From: AC-32 sp963763475
Lineage (GTDB): Bacteria > Actinomycetota > Thermoleophilia > Gaiellales > Gaiellaceae
Assembly: GCA_963763475.1 (NCBI GenBank)
Contig: CAVXOR010000001.1
Location: forward strand, 248,001-312,000
Length of the DNA: 64,000 nucleotides
Reading direction: 5' to 3'
This document shows, one piece after another, positions 57,103-64,000 of the stretch. Under the pieces are notes generated by a model. That model did no database searches and was not told the DNA's origin. It was given only the letters and a program-made list of their open reading frames with translations. Position 1 is the stretch's first letter; each line of letters begins with the position of its first letter. Made by a program: the position numbers and the translations under genes.

Positions 57103-57671
57103 GCGCCAGGCGCGAGGAGCTGACCCGCCAGGCCGCGCGCCTGTTCGCGCAGAAGGGCTACCACGGCACCTCGATCGGCGAGATCGCGGAGGCACTTGGC
57201 GTGCAGAAGGGCTCGCTCTACGCGCACATCTCGTCGAAGCAAGACCTGCTCCACGAGACGATGGCCGAGGGCGCGCGCGCCTTCCATGCGGGCCTCGACT
57301 CGATCCCGGAGGAGCTGCCCGCGACGGAGAAGATCCGGCTCGCGCTGCGCTCGCACCTGCGCGTGGTCGCCGACCAGCTCGACGTGGCGACGGTCTTCGT
57401 GCAGGAGTGGCGTTACCTCGAGGGCGAGCGGCGCGAGGAGATCCTCGCGGAGCGGCGGCGCTACGAGGAGCGGATCAGAGCCCTCTTCCGCGAGGGGCGT
57501 GAGCTCGGCGAGCTGCGCAGCGACCTCGACGACTCGACGGCGGCCCTGCTCGCGCTCTCGGCCTCGAACTGGGCCTATACCTGGCTGCGGCCGGGCGCCG
57601 ACACGGACGAGCTCGCGGACCGCTTCTTCGAGCTGCTGCTGAACGGCATGCGCGGCTACGCCACTCCGTAA
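57099..57671 (+). CDS. TetR family regulator, probable PaaR
   Basis: A 190-residue TetR protein. N-terminal DNA-binding domain: RREELTRQAARLFAQKGYHG, then TSIGEIAEALGVQKGSLYAHISSK with the helix-turn-helix; the C-terminal half is the ligand-binding helical bundle. Co-translated with the dehydrogenase and next to the paa genes, it most likely binds the PaaR-like operator at 56309 and senses phenylacetyl-CoA or a related thioester. In this arrangement it represses its own operon. Confidence 0.9.
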   Translation: MSARREELTRQAARLFAQKGYHGTSIGEIAEALGVQKGSLYAHISSKQDLLHETMAEGARAFHAGLDSIPEELPATEKIRLALRSHLRVVADQLDVATVFVQEWRYLEGERREEILAERRRYEERIRALFREGRELGELRSDLDDSTAALLALSASNWAYTWLRPGADTDELADRFFELLLNGMRGYATP

Positions 57672-57706
57672 CAAAACGGTTTTTCCAACCGGTTGAAATG
57701 TCTCGA

Positions 57707-57722
57707 TTGATTAGTCAGTCAA
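57707..57722. promoter_or_regulatory. Imperfect palindrome in the AT-rich gap before the BNR gene
   Basis: TTGATTAGTCAGTCAA, a TetR-style imperfect inverted repeat (TTGA...TCAA), lies in an unusually AT-rich stretch (57672-57760) upstream of the large secreted gene. It may be an operator for that gene. The match is weak. Confidence 0.3.
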
Positions 57723-57822
57723 TTTTCGCCTAGAGAAGGTCGGTTTCGATGTGCAAAGGAAGGGCTATATACAGCCGTTGATTTTTCCGATCGATGACGA
57801 CGTCTCTCGAAGGAGCCCCCGT

Positions 57823-60183
57823 ATGCGTCTGACAGTTCTCGCCCTGCTGGGCGTGGTCGCCGCATGTGTGCTCGGCGTCGGCGCTGCCAACGCCGACAGC
57901 GGCACGTTCAGCGGCAGCATCACCCCGACCGACTGCGGCCCGCTGCATCCGGTCCAGGTCGCGGCCGGCGACACGACCATCGTCGCCGCCGCGGCCATGA
58001 CCATCTCGGCCAACGACATCAGACTCGAGCTCTACGACCCGAGCGGGGCGTTGAAGGTCGACGGCGACACCGCCACCAGCCCCGAGACGGTCCGGTATCA
58101 GAGCCCGGCCCTCCAGGCCGGTACGTGGAACGTGCAGGTCTGCCCATTCTCGGGCGGCGTGATCGCGGCGCCTTACACGTACACGGGCACCTTCGTGACC
58201 AGCAACGTCCCGGTCACGCAGGTCGAGACGACTCCCGGATCGGGCACCGGCGGTGCGGGCGGCACGCCCACGCCGACCTACGTCGCGGGCAAGCTCGGCT
58301 TCAGCCCGGCGACGGTGATCGACCCGCAGCGCACCGAGGGCGAGCCGCTCAACTTCCTCGATCCCAAGAGCAACACGTACTGGGAGAGCGGGCCGTGGGG
58401 GATCACGACGCAGCAGTCCTTCATCCACCGTTCCACTGACAACGGGCTCGAGTTCCACATCGACAGCCCGGTCGGCCTGCGCCCCGACGGGCCTCCGGGT
58501 GGCGGTGACACCGACATCACCGTCGACGACCAGGGGAACCACTACTTCGTCGACCTCGAGTCGCTGGTCAACCTCGGCACGTCGGTCTCGAGCGACGACG
58601 GCAACACCTGGCGCAAGAACCCGGTCGCGGTCCAGAACGCGGCCGTCGACCGCCAGTGGTACGCCACCGACAACGGGCCGACCACCGCGGCCGCCGACAA
58701 CACGATCTTCCTGGCCTTCCACGAGACGGCCGTGGGCACGTTCATCTACTCGAGCCCCGGCTCGACCGGCCCGAACGACCCGGTCGGCGGGTTGGTCTGG
58801 CAGAGCGCGTCGGCGAAGGCCCCGCTGCCGCTCGCGGGTGACGCGACGTGCGCGCAGATCCGCTTCGACCCGAAGTACCGCAACCTGTACTACGCCTGCA
58901 ACGAAGGGGACCATGTCCGGCTGACGATCGGTCACGTGGCGCCCGGACAGCGCACCGGCATCGACTTCCACAACGTGGCCCTGCCGGTCTCGCCCGGCGG
59001 CGGCGGCCCCGGCCACCTCTTCCCGGCGCTCGCCTTCGACAGCGGCGGCAACCTCTATGCGGCCTGGATCGACACCAACGACGGCGCCGTCTACTACTCG
59101 TCATCGGCCGACCAGGGCCAGACGTGGACGACACCGGTGCACGTCAGCACCTCGCCGTCGAACACCGCCGAGTTCCTCTGGGCCCAGGGCGGCGCCGCGG
59201 GCACGCTCGCGCTCGCGTGGTACGCCACGGACGCGACGGGCCAGCCCGACTCGTACCCGAGCTGGTCGAACGACCCGCAGGGCGCGACGAGCGTCAAGTG
59301 GTGGGGCTACGCGGCGACGGTCGCCAACGCGGCGTCGCTGTCGCCGACGATCGCCCAGCAGCGCTTCACGGAGAAGCCGATGCACTACGGCCAGATCTGC
59401 AACCAGGGGATCGGCTGCACGACCTCCGGCGGCGACCGCACGATGGCCGACTACTTCGCGCTGAACCTCGACAAGACCGGCGCGATCCGGATCGTCTACA
59501 ACGACACGACGAGCCAGAGCCACGGCGCGCACCTGTACGAGGCCCGGCAGCTCGACGGCAAGACGGTCACCGGCAAGCGCGCCGGCGAGCGCGTGCCGAA
59601 GAGCCCGGTGAAGGACGACCCCAGCGACGCCCAGTGGCCGCACTACTCGCCCGTCGGCGCCGGCCCGAACCAGCCGCAGCTCGACCTCACCAACGTCGCG
59701 CTGAGCATGGCCGGCCCGAGCATGCTCCGGCTGAAGATGACGGTCGCCGACCTGGCCGGGATGCGCCCGCCGCCGGGCAAGGCGAACGCGGTCTGGCTGA
59801 CGCGCTTCCAGGCGCTCTCGGTCGGCGACTTCGGCGAGGAGGCCTACCGGATCTTCTACGTCGGGGCCGAGTCGACGGGTGGCCAGGCGCCGCAGTACTT
59901 CGCGGGCTCGACGACCTGCACGGACACGACGCCCGGGACCTGCAAGGTCGTGGACTACCCGCGCACGATGGCCGCGACCGGCCGCGTCTGCGGGAACACG
60001 ATTCAGGTCGACGTGCCGATCAACGGCGGCTTCGGGATCGGCCTCCCGGTCGGCAACCAGCTCTACAACGTGACCGCGTTCACCTTCGGTCGCGACGACG
60101 CGAACGACATCTACGCAGACGTCGACGCGTCGCACTCGTTCGACTTCGCCCTCGGCGGCCCCACGGGGGGGACGGCCTGCTGA
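57823..60183 (+). CDS. Large secreted BNR/sialidase-like protein
   Basis: A 786-residue exported protein. Signal peptide residues 1-24 (LTVLALLGVVAACVLGVGAA). An N-terminal PPC-like beta domain (VQVAAGDTTIVAAAAMTISA, to about 125), then a propeller region with BNR-type repeats (STDNGLEFHI, SSDDGNTWRKN, SSSADQGQTWTTP) and a C-terminal beta region with paired cysteines (CTDTTPGTCK, VCGN). No complete sialidase active site is seen. Ribosome site GAAGGAG before ATG 57823; a 16-bp hairpin overlaps the end of the next gene. The protein at 13356-15164 shares the style but not a close sequence. Confidence 0.82.
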   Translation: MRLTVLALLGVVAACVLGVGAANADSGTFSGSITPTDCGPLHPVQVAAGDTTIVAAAAMTISANDIRLELYDPSGALKVDGDTATSPETVRYQSPALQAGTWNVQVCPFSGGVIAAPYTYTGTFVTSNVPVTQVETTPGSGTGGAGGTPTPTYVAGKLGFSPATVIDPQRTEGEPLNFLDPKSNTYWESGPWGITTQQSFIHRSTDNGLEFHIDSPVGLRPDGPPGGGDTDITVDDQGNHYFVDLESLVNLGTSVSSDDGNTWRKNPVAVQNAAVDRQWYATDNGPTTAAADNTIFLAFHETAVGTFIYSSPGSTGPNDPVGGLVWQSASAKAPLPLAGDATCAQIRFDPKYRNLYYACNEGDHVRLTIGHVAPGQRTGIDFHNVALPVSPGGGGPGHLFPALAFDSGGNLYAAWIDTNDGAVYYSSSADQGQTWTTPVHVSTSPSNTAEFLWAQGGAAGTLALAWYATDATGQPDSYPSWSNDPQGATSVKWWGYAATVANAASLSPTIAQQRFTEKPMHYGQICNQGIGCTTSGGDRTMADYFALNLDKTGAIRIVYNDTTSQSHGAHLYEARQLDGKTVTGKRAGERVPKSPVKDDPSDAQWPHYSPVGAGPNQPQLDLTNVALSMAGPSMLRLKMTVADLAGMRPPPGKANAVWLTRFQALSVGDFGEEAYRIFYVGAESTGGQAPQYFAGSTTCTDTTPGTCKVVDYPRTMAATGRVCGNTIQVDVPINGGFGIGLPVGNQLYNVTAFTFGRDDANDIYADVDASHSFDFALGGPTGGTAC

Positions 60184-60192
60184 GCGCGACGC

Positions 60193-60229
60193 GCGCTACG
60201 AGCCCGGCGCGTAGCCGGGCTCGTAGCGC
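60193..60229. terminator. Bidirectional terminator, perfect 16-bp stem inside coding DNA
   Basis: GCGCTACGAGCCCGGC (60193-60208) and its exact complement (60214-60229) enclose GCGTA, followed by ACTTTCG. It starts 9 bp after the BNR stop and covers the last ten codons of the convergent lipoprotein gene. Confidence 0.8.
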
Positions 60230-60744
60230 ACTTTCGTCTCACGCTGGAGCCTGGCGAGGTACGCGCTCATGGCTCGGTTGCGCCGGGCGCTCCTCTCGGC
60301 GACCGTCTTGCCGGTCACGCTGCGCGTGACCTTGGCGAAGATCCCCTCGGTCAGCAGCTGCGCCTCGAGCGTGTCGCGCGCGAAGGTGTCCCCGTTCGCG
60401 TCCCCCTCCGCCTCACCGCCGCCGGGCGTGGCCGCGAGCCGTTTGTTCAGCTCCTCCTGGCGCACCTTCACGCCCAGCCGGTCGGCCGCCTGCCTCAGCT
60501 CCTCGCGGTAGACGAGCAGGCCGAGCAGCCGGTTGCGTAGCGCGACGAACGTCTGCGTCCCTTCGTCCGGGAAGTCCTTGCCCTCCTGCTGCGCCTCGCG
60601 GCGAAAGTGCGCGACCACCGCGTCGAGCTGTTCCTGCGTCACCGGCTGACCGCCTACCTCGGCGACCGTCTTGTCGCCACCACCCCCGCACGCCGCGAGC
60701 AGCGCCAGGCAGGCGAGACCGAGCGCGAGCCTCGTCGACCTCAA
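60196..60744 (-). CDS. SurA/PpiC N-terminal-like lipoprotein
   Basis: A 182-residue lipoprotein: signal peptide with lipobox LLAACG at about residue 19. The rest, VAEVGGQPVTQEQLDAVVAH then ALRNRLLGLLVYREELRQAA and VKVRQEELNKRLAAT, is the SurA_N helical chaperone domain; the parvulin isomerase domain usual in PpiC/SurA is absent. It probably holds or guides exported proteins outside the membrane. TTG start in a TTGA overlap with the VOC gene. The last residues (RYEPGYAPGS) are encoded by a 16-bp palindrome that also works as terminator. Confidence 0.85.
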   Translation of the reverse strand: MRSTRLALGLACLALLAACGGGGDKTVAEVGGQPVTQEQLDAVVAHFRREAQQEGKDFPDEGTQTFVALRNRLLGLLVYREELRQAADRLGVKVRQEELNKRLAATPGGGEAEGDANGDTFARDTLEAQLLTEGIFAKVTRSVTGKTVAERSARRNRAMSAYLARLQRETKVRYEPGYAPGS

Positions 60745-61091
60745 GGCCGGCGCGGGTCGTCGCCGCCCGAGTACGTGATCGCCTCGAGCAGCCGCCCTTC
60801 GGAATCGCGGAAGAAGAGGCCGGTCGCGATCCCATGATCTCGCTCGTGCCACTCGACGCCGATCGCCTCGAGCCGCTGCCTGATCTGCGCCCGCTCCTCC
60901 TCGTCGACCCGAACCGCGACGTGGTCGCCGGGGCCGCTGCGCTCGTGGAAGGCGAAGCCGGTGTTGCCGACGTACGCCATCACCGGGTGCCCTTCGGCCC
61001 GGACGACCCGGGCGCCGAGCACGCGCTCGTAGAACTCGGCGGCGGCTTCGGGATCCGCGCTCTCGAAGGCGGCGTGGTCGAGCCGTGTCAT
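60741..61091 (-). CDS. VOC (glyoxalase/methylmalonyl-CoA epimerase-like) protein
   Basis: A 116-residue VOC protein. LDHAAFESADPEAAAEFYER has the first metal-ligand His (H of LDH), FAFHERSGPGDHVAVRV the middle, and LFFRDSEGRLLEAITYSG the final Glu. Small size and pattern resemble glyoxalase or epimerase-type members. ATG start 9 nt after TAAGCT (complement of 61101-61106). It is coupled to the lipoprotein gene by a TTGA overlap. Confidence 0.88.
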   Translation of the reverse strand: MTRLDHAAFESADPEAAAEFYERVLGARVVRAEGHPVMAYVGNTGFAFHERSGPGDHVAVRVDEEERAQIRQRLEAIGVEWHERDHGIATGLFFRDSEGRLLEAITYSGGDDPRRP

Positions 61092-61105
61092 CCTCGCGGC
61101 AGCTT

Positions 61106-61993
61106 ATGGAAGTCACCCTGATCGTGAACCCGTACGCGAGCACCGTCAGCGAGGCCCGCGTGGGTGCGGTCGAGCGCGAGCTCGAGCGGGTGGCCTCGGT
61201 GCGCACGCTGCCGACCGAGCGGCCCGGCCACGGGACCGAGCTGGCCGCCGCGGCGCGGGGCGACGCGCTCGTCGTCCTCTCCGGCGACGGCGGTTTCAAC
61301 GAGGTCCTCAACGGCGCGCCTCCCGGGCTGCCGCTCGGGTTCCTGCCGGGCGGTGGCGCGAACGTGCTCTCCCGCGCGCTCGACCTGCCGCGCGACCCGG
61401 TGGCCGCGGCGCGAGTGGTCGCTGACGCGCTGGAGTCGGGCCGCACCAGGACGATCTCGCTCGGCCGGGTGAACGGGCGACGTTTCGGCTTCTCGGCGGG
61501 CATCGGGCTCGACGCCGAGCTCGTGCGCCGCGTGGACGCGCTCGGCCGCAGGGAGGACGGCAAGCGCCCCGGGGATCTCGCCTTCGTCGCGAGCGCCGTC
61601 GGCCTGGTGCTGGACCGGCACGCTCGCTTCGAGCCGGCGCTCGAGGTGCAGGGCCACGGCCGGGCCGCCTTCGCGCTCGTGGCGAACACCGCCCCGTACA
61701 CGTACGCGGGCTCGATCCCGTTACACGTCGTTCCCGAGGCGCGCTTCGAGCTCGGGCTCGACCTGGTCGCGCCGACGCAGGTGAGGGCCACGACGCTGCC
61801 GCGCCTGCTCGGACAGCTCCTGGGCGGCCGTGCCGGGCCCGACTCGCAGGGGCTGCTGTACGGGCACGACCTCGACCGGATCGAAATCGCCTGCGACCGG
61901 CCGCTGCCGCTGCAGGCCGATGGCGAGGACCTCGGCGACGTCGAGCACGCCGTCTTCGAGGCCGAGCGCGGCGCGATTGCCGTGCTTGTCTAG
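61106..61993 (+). CDS. Diacylglycerol kinase-like (YegS/LCB5 family) protein
   Basis: A 295-residue lipid kinase-like protein. VTLIVNPYASTVSEARVGAV at the N-terminus, VVLSGDGGFNEVLNG (GGDGTxNEV-type ATP loop, here GDGGFNE), then LGFLPGGGANVLSRALDLP. The central and C-terminal parts hold the DGK accessory domain. It phosphorylates diacylglycerol or a similar lipid. The ATG is 14 bp from the divergent VOC start. The TAG stop is part of the TAGGGT box of the next gene. Confidence 0.9.
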   Translation: MEVTLIVNPYASTVSEARVGAVERELERVASVRTLPTERPGHGTELAAAARGDALVVLSGDGGFNEVLNGAPPGLPLGFLPGGGANVLSRALDLPRDPVAAARVVADALESGRTRTISLGRVNGRRFGFSAGIGLDAELVRRVDALGRREDGKRPGDLAFVASAVGLVLDRHARFEPALEVQGHGRAAFALVANTAPYTYAGSIPLHVVPEARFELGLDLVAPTQVRATTLPRLLGQLLGGRAGPDSQGLLYGHDLDRIEIACDRPLPLQADGEDLGDVEHAVFEAERGAIAVLV

Positions 61994-62002
61994 GGTTCCG
62001 CC

Positions 62003-62884
62003 ATGAGCGGCGCTCGCAGGCTCTTGGTGAGCGGCATCGCGCTCACCGCCCTGCTGGCGGTGGTCGCGCTGGCGAGCCATGCCCACCGGCCCGGAGGCGG
62101 CTCGGGCGGCGGCTCGGCGGAGACGCCGAAGCTGATCTTCGAGTACGGCGCGAGCGTGATGTTCATCCTCTTTCCGTTCGGCGTGCTGGCGGTGATCTGG
62201 GTGGCGGGGCTCGGACGGCGGCAGAAGCTGCTCGAAGGCGGAGGGACGGGATCCTTCCGGGCGATCTTGCTCTTCGCGCTGGTCGCGATTCCAATTGCCT
62301 TTCTGATCCGCTACTTCGTCACGGGCCACATCCATCCGAACGGATCGCCTCCGGGCGCCGGAGCTCCCGGCACGGGCCCGGGGGGCGCGAAGCTCCAGGC
62401 GGATCATCCGGCGACCGGAGAGTTCCACTGGGTGGTCGCGCTGATCGTCGGCGGGCTGATCTTCGCCGCCGTCGCCGGCCTGGTCACGGCGATCGTTGTG
62501 AAGCGGATGCGCGGCGACGACTGGGAACGCGAGGCCAAACTCTCGGCCGCGCTCGACGAGGTGCTCGCCGACACGCTTGACGACCTGCGCGCCGAGCAGG
62601 ATCCGCGCCGCGCGGTGATCCGTGCCTTCGCCCGCATGGAAAAGACCTTCGCCGCGCACCGAGTCGAGCGCGAGCCCGCCGAGACCCCGCGCGAGTACGT
62701 CGAGCGCGCGCTCGACCTGCTTGGTGTCAGCAGCGCTTCAGTGCGGCAGCTGACCAGGCTCTACGAGCGCGCCAAGTTCAGCCGCCTCGAGATCGACGAG
62801 TCGATGAAGGCCGACGCGATCGACGCGCTCGTCGGCCTGCGCGCCGAGCTCGAGCCCGAGGCCGCGCGGGCGGCGGCGGCATGA
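62003..62884 (+). CDS. DUF4129 membrane protein
   Basis: A 293-residue membrane protein. Helices at about 8-25, 46-68, 86-104 and 145-168; a Gly/Pro/His-rich loop; then the cytoplasmic DUF4129 region with AVIRAFARMEKTFAAHRVER, ETPREYVERALDLLGVSS and LYERAKFSRLEIDESMK. DUF4129 is normally the C-terminal piece of transglutaminase proteins in MoxR/DUF58 operons, as here. ATG 6 nt after TAGGGT (61991-61996). Stop overlaps the next start (ATGA). Confidence 0.88.
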   Translation: MSGARRLLVSGIALTALLAVVALASHAHRPGGGSGGGSAETPKLIFEYGASVMFILFPFGVLAVIWVAGLGRRQKLLEGGGTGSFRAILLFALVAIPIAFLIRYFVTGHIHPNGSPPGAGAPGTGPGGAKLQADHPATGEFHWVVALIVGGLIFAAVAGLVTAIVVKRMRGDDWEREAKLSAALDEVLADTLDDLRAEQDPRRAVIRAFARMEKTFAAHRVEREPAETPREYVERALDLLGVSSASVRQLTRLYERAKFSRLEIDESMKADAIDALVGLRAELEPEAARAAAA

Positions 62885-63384
62885 GGCGGCTGCTCGGGGC
62901 CTGGCTCTTCCTCACCGGGATGCTCACCGTCGCGCTCTTCCTCGCCCGCCTGCTCGCACCCGGCCGGTTCGAGCTCGAGCTGGACGTCTTCATCCTGGTC
63001 GTCGGCGCGCTCGCGTTGTTCAACGTCGTGATCTGGGCGCGCGAGGCCTTCCCGCGCGAAGAGCGCTCGGCGCTCGCGGAGGCGCTCGACCGTGAGCCTC
63101 TCGAGAAGCAGCGACCCGCCGAGCTCGACCGGCTGGAGCGCGAGCTGACGATGGCAAACGCCTCGGCCTTCGACACCCACGTCCGCCTGCGGCCGGTCGT
63201 TCGCGAGATCGTCGGCGTGCGCCTCGCCGCGCGCGGCCTGCGGCTGGACGCAAGCCAGGAGGTGCTCGGCCCGGAGCTCTGGGACCTCGCCCGCGAAGAC
63301 CGCCCCGCTCCGGCCGACCGCCACGCGCCCGGCACCCCGACGGCCACGCTGCGTCGCCTCGTCGAGCGGCTGGAGGAGCTGTGA
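62881..63384 (+). CDS. Membrane protein of the MoxR/DUF58 operon
   Basis: A 167-residue protein with two N-terminal helices (about 4-22 and 31-52) and a cytoplasmic charged region (REAFPREERSALAEALDREP and later VRPVVREIVGVRLAARGLRL). No named domain. It sits between DUF4129 and MoxR with 4-nt overlaps on both sides, the position often held by unassigned membrane proteins in these operons. Confidence 0.75.
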   Translation: MRRLLGAWLFLTGMLTVALFLARLLAPGRFELELDVFILVVGALALFNVVIWAREAFPREERSALAEALDREPLEKQRPAELDRLERELTMANASAFDTHVRLRPVVREIVGVRLAARGLRLDASQEVLGPELWDLAREDRPAPADRHAPGTPTATLRRLVERLEEL

Positions 63385-64000
63385 ACGTCGAGCAGGTCGC
63401 CGAGCGCTCGAACGCGATCCTCGACGAGGTCGAGCGCGCGGTCGTCGGCAAGCGCGGGGCGCTCGAGCTCGTGCTGCTCGGGATCCTTGCCGACGGCCAC
63501 GTCCTGATCGAGGACTTCCCCGGCCTGGCCAAGACGCTGACCGCGCGCGCCTTCGCGCAGGTGACGAGCATCGGCTTCACGCGCGTGCAGTTCACGCCCG
63601 ACCTGATGCCCTCCGACGTGACCGGCGCATCGATCTACAACCAGCGCGAGGCCGACTTCGAGTTCCGCCCGGGCCCGATCTTCACCAACCTCCTCCTCGC
63701 CGACGAGATCAACCGCGCCCCACCGAAGACGCAGGCGGCGCTGCTCGAGGCGATGCAGGAGCGGCAGGTGACGATCGAGGGCACCACGCACCCGCTCGCG
63801 CCGCCGTTCCTCGTGCTGGCGACGCAGAACCCGATCGAGTACGAGGGCACCTACCCGCTGCCGGAGGCGCAGCTCGACCGCTTCCTGCTGCGGATCGGCG
63901 TCGGCTACCCCGAGCGCGAGCAGGAGTGGGACGTGCTCGCGAGGCGGCTCGAGCGCGCCTCGGACGAGGTCGAGCTGGAGCCGGTGGTCGGCCGCGACGA
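63381..64000 (+). CDS. MoxR family AAA+ ATPase (N-terminal part)
   Basis: 207 residues are visible before the window ends. Opening VERAVVGKRGALELVLLGIL, the Walker A position ending GLAKTLTARAFA (GLAKT in place of GxGKT, as usual in MoxR), Walker B NLLLADEINRAPPKTQAAL and sensor I VLATQNPIEYEGTYPLPEAQ are present. MoxR ATPases help assemble or insert cofactors in partner proteins, often with DUF58/VWA genes, expected just downstream. GTG start overlaps the previous stop (GTGA). Confidence 0.93.
   Translation, partial: MNVEQVAERSNAILDEVERAVVGKRGALELVLLGILADGHVLIEDFPGLAKTLTARAFAQVTSIGFTRVQFTPDLMPSDVTGASIYNQREADFEFRPGPIFTNLLLADEINRAPPKTQAALLEAMQERQVTIEGTTHPLAPPFLVLATQNPIEYEGTYPLPEAQLDRFLLRIGVGYPEREQEWDVLARRLERASDEVELEPVVGRD

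Overview
The window is about 64 kb of very GC-rich DNA with dense, short-spaced genes, many GTG, TTG and CTG starts, and start/stop overlaps of the ATGA or GTGA type. A CIRCE-controlled groESL operon, futalosine-type menaquinone synthesis (mqnD), a PaaABCD phenylacetyl-CoA oxygenase and a DtxR-type regulator fit an aerobic actinobacterium, possibly of the Thermoleophilia (Solirubrobacterales or Gaiellales). That placement rests on gene style and content and is an inference.

Layout. 1-6.5 kb: end of an HD-GYP protein, a TMEM175-like channel, then a leftward operon for a branched-chain-type 2-oxoacid dehydrogenase (E1alpha, E1beta, E2) that ends in lipB, the octanoyltransferase that starts lipoylation of E2. 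6.5-16 kb: housekeeping genes (zinc ribbon, ornithine-cyclodeaminase-like enzyme, ASCH, Nudix, groES-groEL, GNAT, MFS exporter), a large secreted BNR-repeat protein and a YgfZ-like protein. The stop codon of the YgfZ-like gene lies inside a tRNA-Arg gene.

16.0-22.5 kb: an integrated island. The 3' half of the tRNA gene (46 bp) is repeated exactly at 22409-22454. Between the copies are small secreted or membrane proteins, a trypsin-like protease, HNH-type phage genes, a ribbon-helix-helix protein, broken genes, a dispersed leader repeat and, at 20506-20982, a gene-free stretch with five strong stem-loops and a terminal T-run that looks like an undescribed structured RNA. No integrase is recognisable.

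22.6-38 kb: a branched-chain amino acid type ABC system with a fused permease-ATPase, two unknown exported proteins, a DUF421 protein, a second cyclodeaminase-like gene, a DtxR regulator, mqnD, a thiolase broken by a one-base frameshift, a DUF885-like protein, an aldehyde dehydrogenase and an MFS transporter. 37.9-48 kb: a purine-degradation cluster: adenine deaminase, guanine/8-oxoguanine-type deaminase, three-subunit xanthine dehydrogenase, PuuD-type urate oxidase, HIU hydrolase, OHCU decarboxylase and an allantoate-amidohydrolase-like enzyme. Together they run from adenine or guanine to allantoin and beyond, with allantoinase missing from the window.

48-57.7 kb: two DMT-type transporters, then phenylacetate-type catabolism: three enoyl-CoA hydratase/isomerase genes, an HtrA-like protease and paaABCD, with a TetR regulator and a PaaR-like operator. 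57.8-64 kb: a second secreted BNR protein, a SurA-like lipoprotein, a glyoxalase-like protein, a diacylglycerol-kinase-like protein and the start of a DUF4129/MoxR operon.

A feature that runs through the window is a TANNNT box 6-9 nt upstream of the start codon at about 19 genes. This suggests widespread leaderless transcription, and in several places the box is built on the stop codon of the preceding gene.
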